46,341 nt of DNA, from NCBI GenBank assembly GCA_019747165.1, contig JAIERC010000043.1, positions 1-46,341 on the forward strand. Direction: 5' to 3'. A program made the translations under genes and the position numbers. Below the pieces are notes generated by a model. It made no database searches. It saw only the letters and a list, made by a program, of their open reading frames with translations, and was not told where the DNA came from. The DNA comes from Sphingomonas sp. (GTDB lineage Bacteria > Pseudomonadota > Alphaproteobacteria > Sphingomonadales > Sphingomonadaceae). Shown here in pieces: positions 17,412-25,970 of this stretch (position 1 is its first letter; each line of letters starts with the position of its first letter).

Positions 17412-17525
17412 TTAGTTGACCGTCTGGTCCTGGGAGGGGTCGACATGAAATTCATGCCAGACGCCGTTCAACACTGCGACGCCGACCGCGAGGCCCAGAC
17501 CGAGAATCCACGCAAAATACCACAT
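17412..17525 (-). CDS. cydX: CydX: small subunit of cytochrome bd oxidase
   Basis: A 37-residue protein starting MWYFAWILGLGLAVGVAVLN, which is the conserved CydX/YbgT signature: a single membrane helix with the invariant N-terminal MWYF.W. It lies 22 bases after cydB on the same strand, the standard place. Its soluble tail (VWHEFHVDPSQDQTVN) is short and polar. CydX is needed for stability and activity of the bd oxidase in enterobacteria. AAAGGA lies 8 bases before the ATG. It is easily missed because of its length. Confidence 0.92.
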   Translation of the reverse strand: MWYFAWILGLGLAVGVAVLNGVWHEFHVDPSQDQTVN

Positions 17526-17547
17526 TCGATCAATCCTTTATCGATGA

Positions 17548-18690
17548 TTAGTAATAATCGGGGTTGAACCGTACCTGCTCGGTCGTCACGCGCCCGAACA
17601 TCACGCGATAGACCCAGGTGGTATAGGCAAGCACTAGCGGCAGGAAGATCACCGTCACAATCAGCATGATGAACAAGGTGAGGTGGCTTGACGACGCGTT
17701 CCACGCGGTAAGGCTCGACGCCGGATCGATTGAGCTTGGCAGGATGAACGGGAACATCGACAGGCCAACGGTCGAGATAATGCCGATATTGGCAAGCGAC
17801 GATCCGGCAAAGACGAGCGCGTCGTGCCGCGCGCTGATACCGATCACCGCCAATACTGGCCCGATGAGCCCGAACACTGGTGCGGCCAGCATCCACGGAT
17901 TGGCCGTGAAATTATCCAGCCAGGCGCCCGGGGCGGCGACAGCCTTGATCAGATGCGGGTTGGATGGCCCGCTGGGATCGATCACGCCTTCAAGCCGATA
18001 GCCCATGCCGCCCCAGGCGACAAAGGCGCCGCCTGCGGCAAACAGGATAATCGCCAGCACTGCCGCGAACCGACCGTAAGTGCGCGCACGATCGAGCACT
18101 GGCCCCGCCTCGAGCTTGAGGCTGAGCCAGCCTGCGCCGTGCATGACCAGCATCGCGACCGAAAGCAGCCCGGTCAGCAAGGTGAAGGGCGTGAACAGGC
18201 CGAGCAGGCCGCCCTCGTAGAACGACCGCAAATCGCTATCGAGCCGGAACGGCGCGCCGAGCAGGACATTGCCGACCGCAACGCCGAAGACCAGTGCGGG
18301 CACGAAGCCGCCGACGAACAGCGCCCAGTCCCAGCGGCCCCGCCATTTCGGGTCATCATGCTTTGAGCGATATTTGAACCCGACCGGCCGCAGGATGAGT
18401 GCGGCTAGCACCAGGAACATCGCGAGGTAAAAGCCCGAAAAGCTGACCGCATAGACCAGGGGCCATGCCGCAAAGATCGCCCCGCCGCCCAGGATGAACC
18501 ATACTTGGTTCCCCTCCCAGGTCGCGCCAATCGTATTGATCACCAGCCGGCGTTCCTCGTCATTACGCCCGACAAAGGGCAGCAGCGCGGCAGCGCCCAG
18601 ATCGAACCCATCCGTCAGCGCAAAGCCGATCAGCAGAACGCCCATTAGCGCCCACCAGATGATCCGCATCGTTTCATAATCAAGCGGCAT
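17548..18690 (-). CDS. cydB: CydB: cytochrome bd ubiquinol oxidase subunit II
   Basis: A 380-residue membrane protein, the usual length for CydB. It begins MPLDYETMRIIWWALMGVLLIGFALTDGFDLGAAALLPF, where the early DGFDLG motif is diagnostic, followed by WEGNQVWFILGGGAIFAAWP. It has about eight to nine membrane helices and ends TTWVYRVMFGRVTTEQV, as in E. coli CydB. It sits 26 bases after cydA and is followed by cydX. With CydA it reduces oxygen to water using ubiquinol electrons. This oxidase class tolerates sulfide and cyanide, which fits the SQR cluster nearby. Confidence 0.95.
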   Translation of the reverse strand: MPLDYETMRIIWWALMGVLLIGFALTDGFDLGAAALLPFVGRNDEERRLVINTIGATWEGNQVWFILGGGAIFAAWPLVYAVSFSGFYLAMFLVLAALILRPVGFKYRSKHDDPKWRGRWDWALFVGGFVPALVFGVAVGNVLLGAPFRLDSDLRSFYEGGLLGLFTPFTLLTGLLSVAMLVMHGAGWLSLKLEAGPVLDRARTYGRFAAVLAIILFAAGGAFVAWGGMGYRLEGVIDPSGPSNPHLIKAVAAPGAWLDNFTANPWMLAAPVFGLIGPVLAVIGISARHDALVFAGSSLANIGIISTVGLSMFPFILPSSIDPASSLTAWNASSSHLTLFIMLIVTVIFLPLVLAYTTWVYRVMFGRVTTEQVRFNPDYY

Positions 18691-18716
18691 GGTCTGTCTC
18701 CGGTTCGATCAGGCGG

Positions 18717-20306
18717 TTATTCGGCGGGCACGGCAAATGCCGGGCTCGTGGCTGGGGCGGGTGGCACGGCGTCGTGACGGGGGTGCCACGGCGTATAGGT
18801 TTCCGGGCCCTTCTTGATCATCGCCAGCATCAGCCGAACCTCGATCACCGCGAGCGTGCCGTAAAGCAGCGTAAAGCCGATGATGGTCGTCCAGATGGCC
18901 GGGACGCTGAGGCTCGACGCGCCGAGGAAGGTCGGCAGCACGCCGTCAACTGCCCAGGGCTGGCGACCGATTTCGGCAACCATCCAGCCAAACTCCGCCG
19001 CAAGCCAGGGCAGCGGCATGATGAGCACCGCGATACGCAGGAACCATTTGCGGTCGAAACGGCGGCTATTGGCAAAATACACCGCGGCACCAAAGAAGGC
19101 GATGAAGAAGAAGCCCAGTCCGGCCATCCCGCGGAACAGCCAGAACAGCACCGGCACGTTCGGCACTGTCGACCACGCCGCCTTGTCGATCGCGGTCGTA
19201 TCGGCCGTGCGCGGATCGGCGACATAGCGCTTCAGCAGCATGGCATACCCAAGATCACCCTTGTTGCGCTCGAACGCTTCGCGGGCAACTGTGTCCTTCG
19301 GATTGAGCTTCAGCCGCTCGACCGCGTCATAGGCTGGCAGGCCGTTCACGATACGCTCCTTGGCGCGGGCGACCAGCGGGAAGATGCCTTCGACCTGACC
19401 GGTCAGACTGCGCGTGCCGATGATCCCGAGCACATAGGGGATCTTGACCTGATAGAGCGTCTCGCGTCCCGAATTGGACGGCAGGCCGAACACGGCGATG
19501 CCCGCCGGCGCGGGCTCGGTGTGCCATTCGGCCTCGATCGAGGCGAGCTTCATTTTCTGGTTGTCGGTCAGCGCGTAACCGCTTTCGTCACCCAGCACGA
19601 CGACCGACAGCGACGAGGCGAGTCCAAAGGCAGCCGCGACCACGAAGCTGCGCTTCGCGAATTCGAGATGACGGCCTTTGAGCAGATAAAAAGCCGACAC
19701 GCCGAGCACGAAAACCGACGCCGTGACGTAACCGGCGCTCACTGTGTGAACGAACTTGGCCCGGGCAACAGGATTAAAGAGGACCGCGCCGAAATCCGTG
19801 ACTTCCATCCGCATGGTGATCGGATTGAACACCGACCCCACCGGGTTCTGCATCCAGCCATTGGCGATCAGGATCCACAGCGCCGACAAGTTCGATCCGA
19901 GCGCGACCATGAACGTCGTGAACAGGTGCTGGCGCTTGGTAAGTTTTTCCCAGCCGAAGAACATCACGCCGATGAAGGTCGCTTCGAGGAAGAAGGCCAT
20001 CAGCCCTTCGATCGCCAGCGGCGCACCGAAAATATCGCCGACATATTGCGAGAAATAGGACCAGTTGGTGCCGAATTCGAATTCCATCGTCAGCCCGGTG
20101 GCCACACCCAGAACGAAATTGATGCCAAACAGCTTGGCCCAGAAGCGCGTGATGTCGCGCCAGATCGGGCGATCGGTCATCACATAGATGCTTTCCATGA
20201 TGACGAGGATGAACGACAGCCCAAGCGTGAGCGGCACAAACAGAAAATGGTACATCGCGGTAAGCGCGAACTGGAGCCTCGATAGCTCAACAACAGCCAT
20301 GTCCAT
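18717..20306 (-). CDS. cydA: CydA: cytochrome bd ubiquinol oxidase subunit I
   Basis: A 529-residue haem-bearing subunit, close to E. coli CydA (522). LSRLQFALTAMYHFLFVPLTLGLSF carries the early His of the b595/d ligand region, and NQKMKLASIEAEWHTE is the quinol-binding Q-loop start. The long insert after it (GRETLYQVKIPYVLGIIG through KGDLGYAMLLKRY) identifies the long-Q-loop bd-I type, not the CIO type. I place the start at 20306 (MDMAVVEL) because GAAGGA lies 7 bases upstream. The frame extends further, but those residues (IPSDHASDANAAKES) are not CydA-like. It is divergent from cydDC across a 90-base region with an FNR-type site. Confidence 0.95.
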   Translation of the reverse strand: MDMAVVELSRLQFALTAMYHFLFVPLTLGLSFILVIMESIYVMTDRPIWRDITRFWAKLFGINFVLGVATGLTMEFEFGTNWSYFSQYVGDIFGAPLAIEGLMAFFLEATFIGVMFFGWEKLTKRQHLFTTFMVALGSNLSALWILIANGWMQNPVGSVFNPITMRMEVTDFGAVLFNPVARAKFVHTVSAGYVTASVFVLGVSAFYLLKGRHLEFAKRSFVVAAAFGLASSLSVVVLGDESGYALTDNQKMKLASIEAEWHTEPAPAGIAVFGLPSNSGRETLYQVKIPYVLGIIGTRSLTGQVEGIFPLVARAKERIVNGLPAYDAVERLKLNPKDTVAREAFERNKGDLGYAMLLKRYVADPRTADTTAIDKAAWSTVPNVPVLFWLFRGMAGLGFFFIAFFGAAVYFANSRRFDRKWFLRIAVLIMPLPWLAAEFGWMVAEIGRQPWAVDGVLPTFLGASSLSVPAIWTTIIGFTLLYGTLAVIEVRLMLAMIKKGPETYTPWHPRHDAVPPAPATSPAFAVPAE

Positions 20307-20367
20307 GGTCGATTCCTTCGCTGCATTGGCGTCTGACGCGTGGTCGGATGGAATCACGCTTGGCGCC

Positions 20368-20381
20368 TTGACCAATATCAA
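20368..20381. promoter_or_regulatory. FNR/Anr-type site between cydA and cydD
   Basis: TTGAC-CAAT-ATCAA matches the FNR family consensus TTGAT-N4-ATCAA at nine of ten positions. The centre is about 69 bases before the cydA ATG and 21 before the cydD ATG, so it is better placed to activate cydAB at about -41. Oxygen-limitation control of a bd oxidase is well known in FNR/FnrL species. A weaker relative of the cluster-wide repeat (ATTAC...GCAAT) and an inverted repeat TTACTCA/TGAGTAA (20382-20406) follow directly and could allow a second control. Confidence 0.65.
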
Positions 20382-20395
20382 TTACTCAATACGCA

Positions 20396-21934
20396 ATGAT
20401 GAGTAAACAAAAAATTGCGGGGCTGATCTGGCTGGTCGACGTGGCGGGGGCTGCCCTGTTCGCGTGGGGGCTCGCAGCCGCCGTTGCTGCGCTGGCACAG
20501 GGCGATGCATGGCCGCTGATCGCGCCGGGTGCCATGATCGGCGGCGGGCTGGTGCGTGCCGCAGCATCGTGGCTGGTGCAGGCAATGGCGGTGGACGGCG
20601 CGCAGGTGACGTCGATGCACTTGCGCCACATGATGACACAGCGGCTCTTTACGATGCCGCTCTCAGCCGGTCCGCTGATCGGCGAAGCCGCGGTAGTGGC
20701 GATCGATCACCCGGCCACCATCGAGCACTATGAAGCACGCTTCGTCCCGGCCCGCATGGCCGCTGCGGCGGTGCCGCTGGCGGTGCTCGCCATCGTTGCC
20801 TTTGCCAGTCTGATCGCCGCTGGCATTCTGCTGGCAACGCTCATCCCGTTCGCATTCGGGATGATTCTGGCGGGCTCGCTGGCGCGCGGCGCTTCGGAAC
20901 GGCAGCTTGCGGCGCTGGGGCAATTGTCGGGCCTGTTCGTCGATCGCGTGCGAACACTGCCGATCATTCGCCATTTTGGGGCCGAGGAGCGGATTGCGCG
21001 GCAGGTCGCCGCCGCCACGCGCGATGTCGCCGATCGCACGATCACCGTCCTGCGCGCCGCTTTTCTCTCAAGCGCAATCATGGAGTTTTTTGCCGCGTTG
21101 TCGGTCGCGCTGGTTGCGGTTTATTGCGGGTTCAGTCTGCTCGGCCTGCTGCCCTTCCCGGATCCCGAAAGCCTGACACTGCGCGAGGCATTTTTTGCTC
21201 TGGCAATGGCCCCTGAATTCTACCTGCCGATGCGGCGGCTGGCAGCGGCCTACCACGAAAAGCAGCTCGGCGAAGCAGCGATGGCGCAAATCGAGCCGAT
21301 GCTCGCGACTGACCTACCGAGGCCGCCAGAGGCACCCTATGCAGGCGCAGTGGCGAGCGCTTTGACGATTGCGTGGCCGGGGCGCGAGATCGGCCCCGTC
21401 GACTTCGCGGTCGGTCGCTGCGGCATGATCGCGCTCACCGGGCCAACCGGGAGCGGCAAGACGAGCGTGCTGGCGGCGATTGCCGGACAGATCATCCCGA
21501 CCGCTGGGTCGATCACGCCGATCAGGCCCGCCGACATTGCCTGGGCCGCGCAGCATCCACTGCTCCTGCCCGGCAGTCTGCGCGACAATCTTGCGCTTGC
21601 TCAGCCAATGGCCAGCGATGCCGATATCCTGCAGATCGTCGAGCAGGTGGGGCTGGGACCGTTGCTGGCCGGGCGCCCGGATGGATTGAACCTGCCGGTC
21701 GATCATCGCGGCTCGGGCCTGTCGGGCGGTGAGCGTCGCCGGATCGGGCTGGCGCGCGCGCTGTTATCGGGCCGGCCAATGATGCTGTGTGACGAGCCGA
21801 CCGCCGATTTGGACGCCGCCAGTGCAGCCGCGATCATTGCGCTGCTGTGCGCCGTCGCGCGCGACCGGGCGATCATCGTCGCGACCCATGATGCGCGCCT
21901 CGTCGCTGCCGCCGGCGCTGTGGTTCGGCTGTGA
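20396..21934 (+). CDS. cydD: CydD-like subunit of the cysteine/glutathione ABC exporter for bd oxidase assembly
   Basis: A 512-residue half-transporter with an N-terminal membrane domain of about six helices (to about residue 290) and an ATPase domain with TGPTGSGKTS (Walker A), SGGERRRIGLARALLSGRP (signature) and MLCDEPTADLDAAS (Walker B). CydDC exports cysteine and glutathione and is needed for haem insertion into the bd oxidase. It is shorter than E. coli CydD (588). The first gene of the pair is conventionally cydD, but the subunit naming rests on order. The ATG at 20396 or 20399 may be used. Its stop overlaps the next gene's GTG. Confidence 0.87.
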   Translation: MMSKQKIAGLIWLVDVAGAALFAWGLAAAVAALAQGDAWPLIAPGAMIGGGLVRAAASWLVQAMAVDGAQVTSMHLRHMMTQRLFTMPLSAGPLIGEAAVVAIDHPATIEHYEARFVPARMAAAAVPLAVLAIVAFASLIAAGILLATLIPFAFGMILAGSLARGASERQLAALGQLSGLFVDRVRTLPIIRHFGAEERIARQVAAATRDVADRTITVLRAAFLSSAIMEFFAALSVALVAVYCGFSLLGLLPFPDPESLTLREAFFALAMAPEFYLPMRRLAAAYHEKQLGEAAMAQIEPMLATDLPRPPEAPYAGAVASALTIAWPGREIGPVDFAVGRCGMIALTGPTGSGKTSVLAAIAGQIIPTAGSITPIRPADIAWAAQHPLLLPGSLRDNLALAQPMASDADILQIVEQVGLGPLLAGRPDGLNLPVDHRGSGLSGGERRRIGLARALLSGRPMMLCDEPTADLDAASAAAIIALLCAVARDRAIIVATHDARLVAAAGAVVRL

Positions 21935-23568
21935 GCCGCCCGTCGGACCCGATTGCGTTTGGCACCAGCGAACGCGTGACGCTGCGCTGGGCGCTGGTCT
22001 GCGCGGTGCTTGCCGGGATCTCGTCAATCCTGTTGCTGGCGCTGTCGGGCTGGTTCTTGACGGCAGCAGCGGTTGCTGGTGCGGCGGGCAGCGCGGCGGT
22101 GCTTGCGTTCAACTATCTGCTGCCGAGTGCCGCCATTCGCGGTCTCGCGATCCTGCGTACCGGCACGCGGTACGGCGAACGCCTGCTGGCGCACCGCGCA
22201 GCGTTGATCGGGATGGCGGGGCTGCGGGCGCAGCTCTTCGCCAAGCTTGCCGCGCAGGACAGCCGCGTGGCCGATGACGTATCGGGCGGCGATGCAAGTG
22301 CCCGCCTGATTAGCGACATCGCCGCGCTTGAAGATCTGGTGGTTCGTCGGCCGACGCGCCCGGCCAGCCTGATCGCGGCGCTGCTTGCGGTTGGCCTGAC
22401 GCTGTTTGCCGGCTGGGTGTCGGCGTTCATCTTGGCGCTGATGCTCGCGGCATTGCCGGCACTGCTGGCGCTGGCAGGCAGGCGATTAACGGCCGCCCCC
22501 GCGCGGGATGCCGCCGATGCGCTAGGAGAGTTGCGTACGGGCTTTGTCGATTTCGCGGCGGCGCGGGCGGAGATAATTGCCTATGGCCTTGTCGATCGCG
22601 TCATGGCCGAGCTTGAGCGGCCCGCGCACCGCCTTGATCATGCAAGGGCGCGCCTGCATCGCGGCGAGGGCGCGATTGCCGGGTTGATGCTGGTTTACGG
22701 CGTGGTGAGTGCTGCGCTGGTGCTGATCCTTGCCGAAGGATCTGCGGCGGGTATTGCCTTGGCGTTGCTTGCCGGGACCGCGTCGGTCGAGGCGATGGCT
22801 GCGCTGGCGCGGACCGCCTTCCGGCAAGCGAGCGTCGATGAATCGCTGGCACGACTGGCGACGCTGATTGCCCTGCCAGTGCCACCGACTGCGCCGACTC
22901 CAAACGCGGTTGCGGCCGCGGCACTCTCGCTTGGGTCGGTGCAATGCCCGCCCGGCGCAAGGATAGCGATCACCGGGGTGTCGGGATCGGGCAAGACCCG
23001 TCTGATCGCTGCGCTCGCCGGTATCCGGCCCGCCATTCACGCGCTTGCCGTGGATGGCGTGGCGGTGGCTGCGTGCACGCCCGATCAGCTTCGCCGCCAG
23101 TTCGCGCTGGCGCCACAGGATGCGATGCTGATTGCAGGGACGATTGCCGACAATCTCCGCCTGGCGCGGGCGCGCGTTACGACGGATCAGATGCACGCAG
23201 CCTTGGCGGTCGCCTGTCTTGACGACCGGATCACGGCGATGGCTGAAGGGATCGAGACGCGGATCGGCGAAGATGGCGGCACGCTATCGGGCGGCGAGCG
23301 CAAGCGGCTTTCGCTCGCCCGCGCATTGCTCGCCGAACGCCCGTGGCTGATCCTCGACGAGCCGACCGAGGGCCTTGATGCCGCGACGGAAGCCGAACTG
23401 GTCGAGCGCCTTGGTCGCTGGCTCGATACGACCGGCACCGGCCTGATCCTGGTATCGCATCGCCGGACCCCGCTGATGCTTGCCCAGCGCCACATTCCGA
23501 TCGCAGAGATTGCCAGCACTTCACCAACACCTTCAGCACGGCGAGCAATCACAGACACGATTACATAA
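21931..23568 (+). CDS. cydC: CydC-like subunit of the cysteine/glutathione ABC exporter
   Basis: A 545-residue partner of the upstream half-transporter. The membrane domain carries RTGTRYGERLLAHRAALIG, a conserved CydC pattern (R..RYgERl..H.a.l). The ATPase domain has VSGSGKTRLIAAL (Walker A), SGGERKRLSLARALLAERPW (signature) and LILDEPTEGLDAATE (Walker B), then the H-loop HRRT. The start is a GTG overlapping the cydD stop (GTGA), so the two are coupled. A candidate operator and a TATAAT sequence for the next gene lie across its stop codon, so transcription of the peroxiredoxin may restart there. Confidence 0.88.
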   Translation: MSRPSDPIAFGTSERVTLRWALVCAVLAGISSILLLALSGWFLTAAAVAGAAGSAAVLAFNYLLPSAAIRGLAILRTGTRYGERLLAHRAALIGMAGLRAQLFAKLAAQDSRVADDVSGGDASARLISDIAALEDLVVRRPTRPASLIAALLAVGLTLFAGWVSAFILALMLAALPALLALAGRRLTAAPARDAADALGELRTGFVDFAAARAEIIAYGLVDRVMAELERPAHRLDHARARLHRGEGAIAGLMLVYGVVSAALVLILAEGSAAGIALALLAGTASVEAMAALARTAFRQASVDESLARLATLIALPVPPTAPTPNAVAAAALSLGSVQCPPGARIAITGVSGSGKTRLIAALAGIRPAIHALAVDGVAVAACTPDQLRRQFALAPQDAMLIAGTIADNLRLARARVTTDQMHAALAVACLDDRITAMAEGIETRIGEDGGTLSGGERKRLSLARALLAERPWLILDEPTEGLDAATEAELVERLGRWLDTTGTGLILVSHRRTPLMLAQRHIPIAEIASTSPTPSARRAITDTIT

Positions 23569-23580
23569 AGCGATATAATG
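23559..23580 (+). promoter_or_regulatory. Weak copy of the cluster operator overlapping a TATAAT -10
   Basis: GATTAC (23559-23564) is followed, after ATAAAGCGAT, by ATAATG. The left half is identical to the perfect operator at 25294. The right half matches GTAATC at only four of six places, with a spacer one base longer. A perfect TATAAT lies at 23574-23579 inside the element, 71 bases before the peroxiredoxin ATG. No good -35 is visible 17 bases upstream. It may drive the peroxiredoxin gene separately from cydDC. Confidence 0.45.
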
Positions 23581-23649
23581 AATTTGTCGTTCAAGCGCGG
23601 CCGGGCTAAAGACAGGGCAACGGCGATCACCGCCGCGAAGGACCAGCCG

Positions 23650-24306
23650 ATGGAAACCGATACCACCACCCGCCCCGCCATGCCGCGCATTGGCGAGCCC
23701 GCCCCCGACTTCAGCGCGAAGACCACGATGGGGCCGCGATCGCTGGCTGATTATCGCGGCAAGTGGCTCGTGCTGTTTTCGCACCCCGCCGATTTCACGC
23801 CTGTCTGCACCACTGAGTTCATCGGCTTTGCCGAGGCATCGGGCGCATTCGAGGCACTGAATTGTGCGCTGCTCGGACTGTCGATCGATTCGGTGCACTC
23901 TCACATCGCCTGGGTCCGCACGATCAAGGAGAAGTTCGGTGTCGATATCACTTTTCCGATTATCGACGATCTGTCGATGCAGATTGCCAGCGCCTATGGC
24001 ATGATCCACCCCGGCGCGTCGGACACTGCCGCTGTTCGTGCAACCTTCATCATCGACCCCACCGGGATTGTGCGCGCGATGGTCTATTATCCGATGTCGA
24101 ATGGTCGATCGGTCGCCGAATTCCTGCGCTTGCTCGAAGCGCTGCAGACGGCCGATGCGAACAAGATCGCGACTCCCGAAGGCTGGCAGCCGGGCGATGA
24201 CGTGATCGTGCCGCCGCCAGCGACCGTTGCCGCGGCCGAAGCGCGCAGTGGCGAGGGCTATGACTATGTCGACTGGTTCTTCAGCAAGCGGTCGCTGGCT
24301 GCCTGA
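23650..24306 (+). CDS. Peroxiredoxin, Prx6/1-Cys type
   Basis: A 218-residue thiol peroxidase. PADFTPVCTTEF (peroxidatic Cys53) is the Prx6 active site, with the supporting Arg in VRATFIIDPTG. The long C-terminal domain (WQPGDDVIVPPPATVAAA...YVDWFFSKR) is typical of the Prx6 subfamily. Start 23650 has AAGGA seven bases upstream. A frame beginning at 23578 would put its ATG inside the -10/operator element. It follows cydC by 81 bases on the same strand. It is closely similar in layout to the second peroxiredoxin of this cluster at 36629-37279. It likely removes peroxides or persulfides formed during sulfide respiration (inference). Confidence 0.9.
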   Translation: METDTTTRPAMPRIGEPAPDFSAKTTMGPRSLADYRGKWLVLFSHPADFTPVCTTEFIGFAEASGAFEALNCALLGLSIDSVHSHIAWVRTIKEKFGVDITFPIIDDLSMQIASAYGMIHPGASDTAAVRATFIIDPTGIVRAMVYYPMSNGRSVAEFLRLLEALQTADANKIATPEGWQPGDDVIVPPPATVAAAEARSGEGYDYVDWFFSKRSLAA

Positions 24307-24313
24307 TCATCCC

Positions 24314-24344
24314 GGCGGGACGAAGCATGGGCTGTCGTCCCGCC
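24314..24344 (+). terminator. Stem-loop after the peroxiredoxin gene
   Basis: GGCGGGACGA (24314-24323) pairs perfectly with TCGTCCCGCC (24335-24344) across an 11-base loop, starting 8 bases past the stop codon. No T run follows, so it is either a weak intrinsic terminator, common in GC-rich alphaproteobacteria, or an mRNA 3'-end stabiliser. Its place between the peroxiredoxin and the methyltransferase suggests the two are at least partly separate. Confidence 0.5.
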
Positions 24345-24393
24345 ATGGGCATTGCTAAACGCTCGCACCAGACGCGCAACTGAGGGGGCGACG

Positions 24394-25233
24394 ATGACAG
24401 CAGGCGAAAATCCGACAAGCGACGATTGGGCAGGCGCGCGGGGTGAGAAATGGCTGGCGCAGCTCGACCGGATGGAAGCGATGCTTGCCCCCGTCGATGC
24501 CCCGCTGATCGCGGCGCTGGCGCCAGCCGGGGCGCGGCGGCTTGCCGACCTCGCCTGTGGTGGCGGCGGGACGACGCTGGCACTAGCGGCAGCGACTGAC
24601 CCAGGCGCGGCAGTATTTGGTTATGATATTTCGCCCGCTCTGGTGGCTTTCGCTGCCAAGCGCGCGCAGGCGCATGTTCCGCGCCCGATCTTTGCGGTCG
24701 GCGACAGTGCATCGCTCGCCGTCGACGCCCCGTTCGACCGGATTGTATCGCGCTTCGGCACGATGTTCTTTGCCGATCCCGCCGCTGCCTTTGCCAATAT
24801 CGCGACGCTGCTGGCACCCGGCGGGCGCTTTGCCTTTGCCGTCTGGGGGCCGCCCGCGGACAACGGGTGGATGGGGATGATCCGCGATGTGGTCGCCGAG
24901 CTGATTGAACTGCCGCCCCCTTTGCCCGATGCGCCGGGGCCGATGCGCTACGGCGATGTCGATCGGCTGCTTGGGCTGCTCGACGCGGCCGGCTTACGCG
25001 ATCTGGCTGTGACCGACTGGCAGCATAAGCTCGGCATTGGCGGCAATCTTGCGCCGGCCGATGCTGCTCGGTTCGCGATTGAGAGCATGTCCGTCGCCCA
25101 GGCGCTCGCCGCCGAGGGGCCAGCGATGGTGGCGGCGGCAACTGCGCTGCTGGAACAGCGGTTTGTGCTGCATTGGTCCGATGGTGCCGTGCGGCTGCCA
25201 GCGCGCGTGCATCTGGTTCACGGCACGCGCTGA
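24394..25233 (+). CDS. Class I SAM-dependent methyltransferase
   Basis: A 279-residue methyltransferase. RLADLACGGGGTTLALA (motif I), FGYDISPALVAFA (motif II acidic Asp) and LLAPGGRFAFAVWG (post-motif region) are clear. The product is soluble and the substrate cannot be read from the sequence. Similar proteins are usually called small-molecule or UbiE/ArsM-like methyltransferases, but no ArsM cysteines are seen. ATG 24394 has GAGGGGG at 6 bases, so I prefer it over the in-frame 24352. It is inside the sulfide/bd cluster on the same strand as its neighbours. Confidence 0.8.
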   Translation: MTAGENPTSDDWAGARGEKWLAQLDRMEAMLAPVDAPLIAALAPAGARRLADLACGGGGTTLALAAATDPGAAVFGYDISPALVAFAAKRAQAHVPRPIFAVGDSASLAVDAPFDRIVSRFGTMFFADPAAAFANIATLLAPGGRFAFAVWGPPADNGWMGMIRDVVAELIELPPPLPDAPGPMRYGDVDRLLGLLDAAGLRDLAVTDWQHKLGIGGNLAPADAARFAIESMSVAQALAAEGPAMVAAATALLEQRFVLHWSDGAVRLPARVHLVHGTR

Positions 25234-25293
25234 GCACCCGATAATCGCCTTTGCCACTTGCACTGCGGCACGGTGCACCCCAGATATAACGTC

Positions 25294-25314
25294 GATTACA
25301 CATAACGAGTAATC
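25294..25314. promoter_or_regulatory. Perfect copy of the cluster operator upstream of the Rieske gene
   Basis: GATTAC (25294-25299) and GTAATC (25309-25314) are exact reverse complements around the nine-base spacer ACATAACGA. It stands 80 bases before the Rieske ATG. A TATAAC at 25285-25290 is a possible -10 without a well-spaced -35. The same spacing and half-sites recur at the divergent promoters at 29217 and 37351. A short GAGCC/GGCTC hairpin (25325-25339) follows in the leader. Confidence 0.6.
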
Positions 25315-25393
25315 TAAGACGATCGAGCCGTCAGGGCTCCTTAGATATATCGGCGACCGCTTGCCGCTGACCAACGCAACAATGGGCCATCAC

Positions 25394-25948
25394 ATGACAG
25401 ACATTGTTCTGGGCGCGCCACATGCCGACGATGAACGTCGCCGGGATTTTATTGGCATCGCTGCGGGCAGCTTTGCGGCGATCGGGGCCGGCGCCGCCGT
25501 CTGGCCGCTCGTCAACCAGATGAACCCGTCTGCCGACGTGCTGGCGGTGGCCAGTACCGACGTCGATCTTGTCGGTATTGAGCCGGGGCAGGCGATCGTT
25601 GCCGTCTGGCGCGGCCAGCCGGTTTTCGTGCGCAATTTGACGGCTGCTGAACAGGCGTCGGCCAATGCGTTCCCCACCGCCCAGTTGCGCGACCCACAAA
25701 CGCTGGCCGAGCGCACCAAGTCGGGCCACGCCAATTGGCTGGTCACGATTGGCGTCTGCACGCATCTTGGCTGCATTCCGCTTGGTGGTAAGGAAGGCGA
25801 AATGAAGGGCGATGCCGGGGGCTATTATTATCCGTGCCACGGATCGACCTATGATACCGCAGGCCGCATTCGACATGGCCCGGCCCCCCGTAATCTGGAC
25901 CTGCCGCCCTATAGTTTCACCACGCCCAACCAGATCACCATCGGTTGA
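25394..25948 (+). CDS. petA: Orphan Rieske iron-sulfur protein (bc1 PetA-like)
   Basis: A 184-residue protein. Cluster ligands are CTHLGC (Cys122, His124, with disulfide Cys127) and YPCHGS (Cys148, His149), the second box of a bc1-type Rieske protein. A twin-arginine-like N-terminus, RRRDFIGIAAGSFAAIGAG, gives a single anchor helix. I chose ATG 25394 (MTDIVL). ATG 25382 is also in frame. No cytochrome b or c1 gene is in the window, so it is either a second copy for the chromosomal bc1 complex or works in another quinol pathway. The operator at 25294 ties it to the sulfide genes (inference). Confidence 0.9.
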   Translation: MTDIVLGAPHADDERRRDFIGIAAGSFAAIGAGAAVWPLVNQMNPSADVLAVASTDVDLVGIEPGQAIVAVWRGQPVFVRNLTAAEQASANAFPTAQLRDPQTLAERTKSGHANWLVTIGVCTHLGCIPLGGKEGEMKGDAGGYYYPCHGSTYDTAGRIRHGPAPRNLDLPPYSFTTPNQITIG

Positions 25949-25970
25949 GCGGCCTGAACTCAATCGTGCA

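Noticed and set aside
18774-20285. Rightward open frame (503 codons) opposite cydA
   Set aside because: Antisense of a clear CydA. It is rich in Arg, His, Asp and Gln with no recognisable features.
24281-25303. Leftward open frame (340 codons) opposite the methyltransferase
   Set aside because: Very Arg- and Pro-rich with no motif. The plus strand has SAM-binding motifs and a ribosome-binding site.
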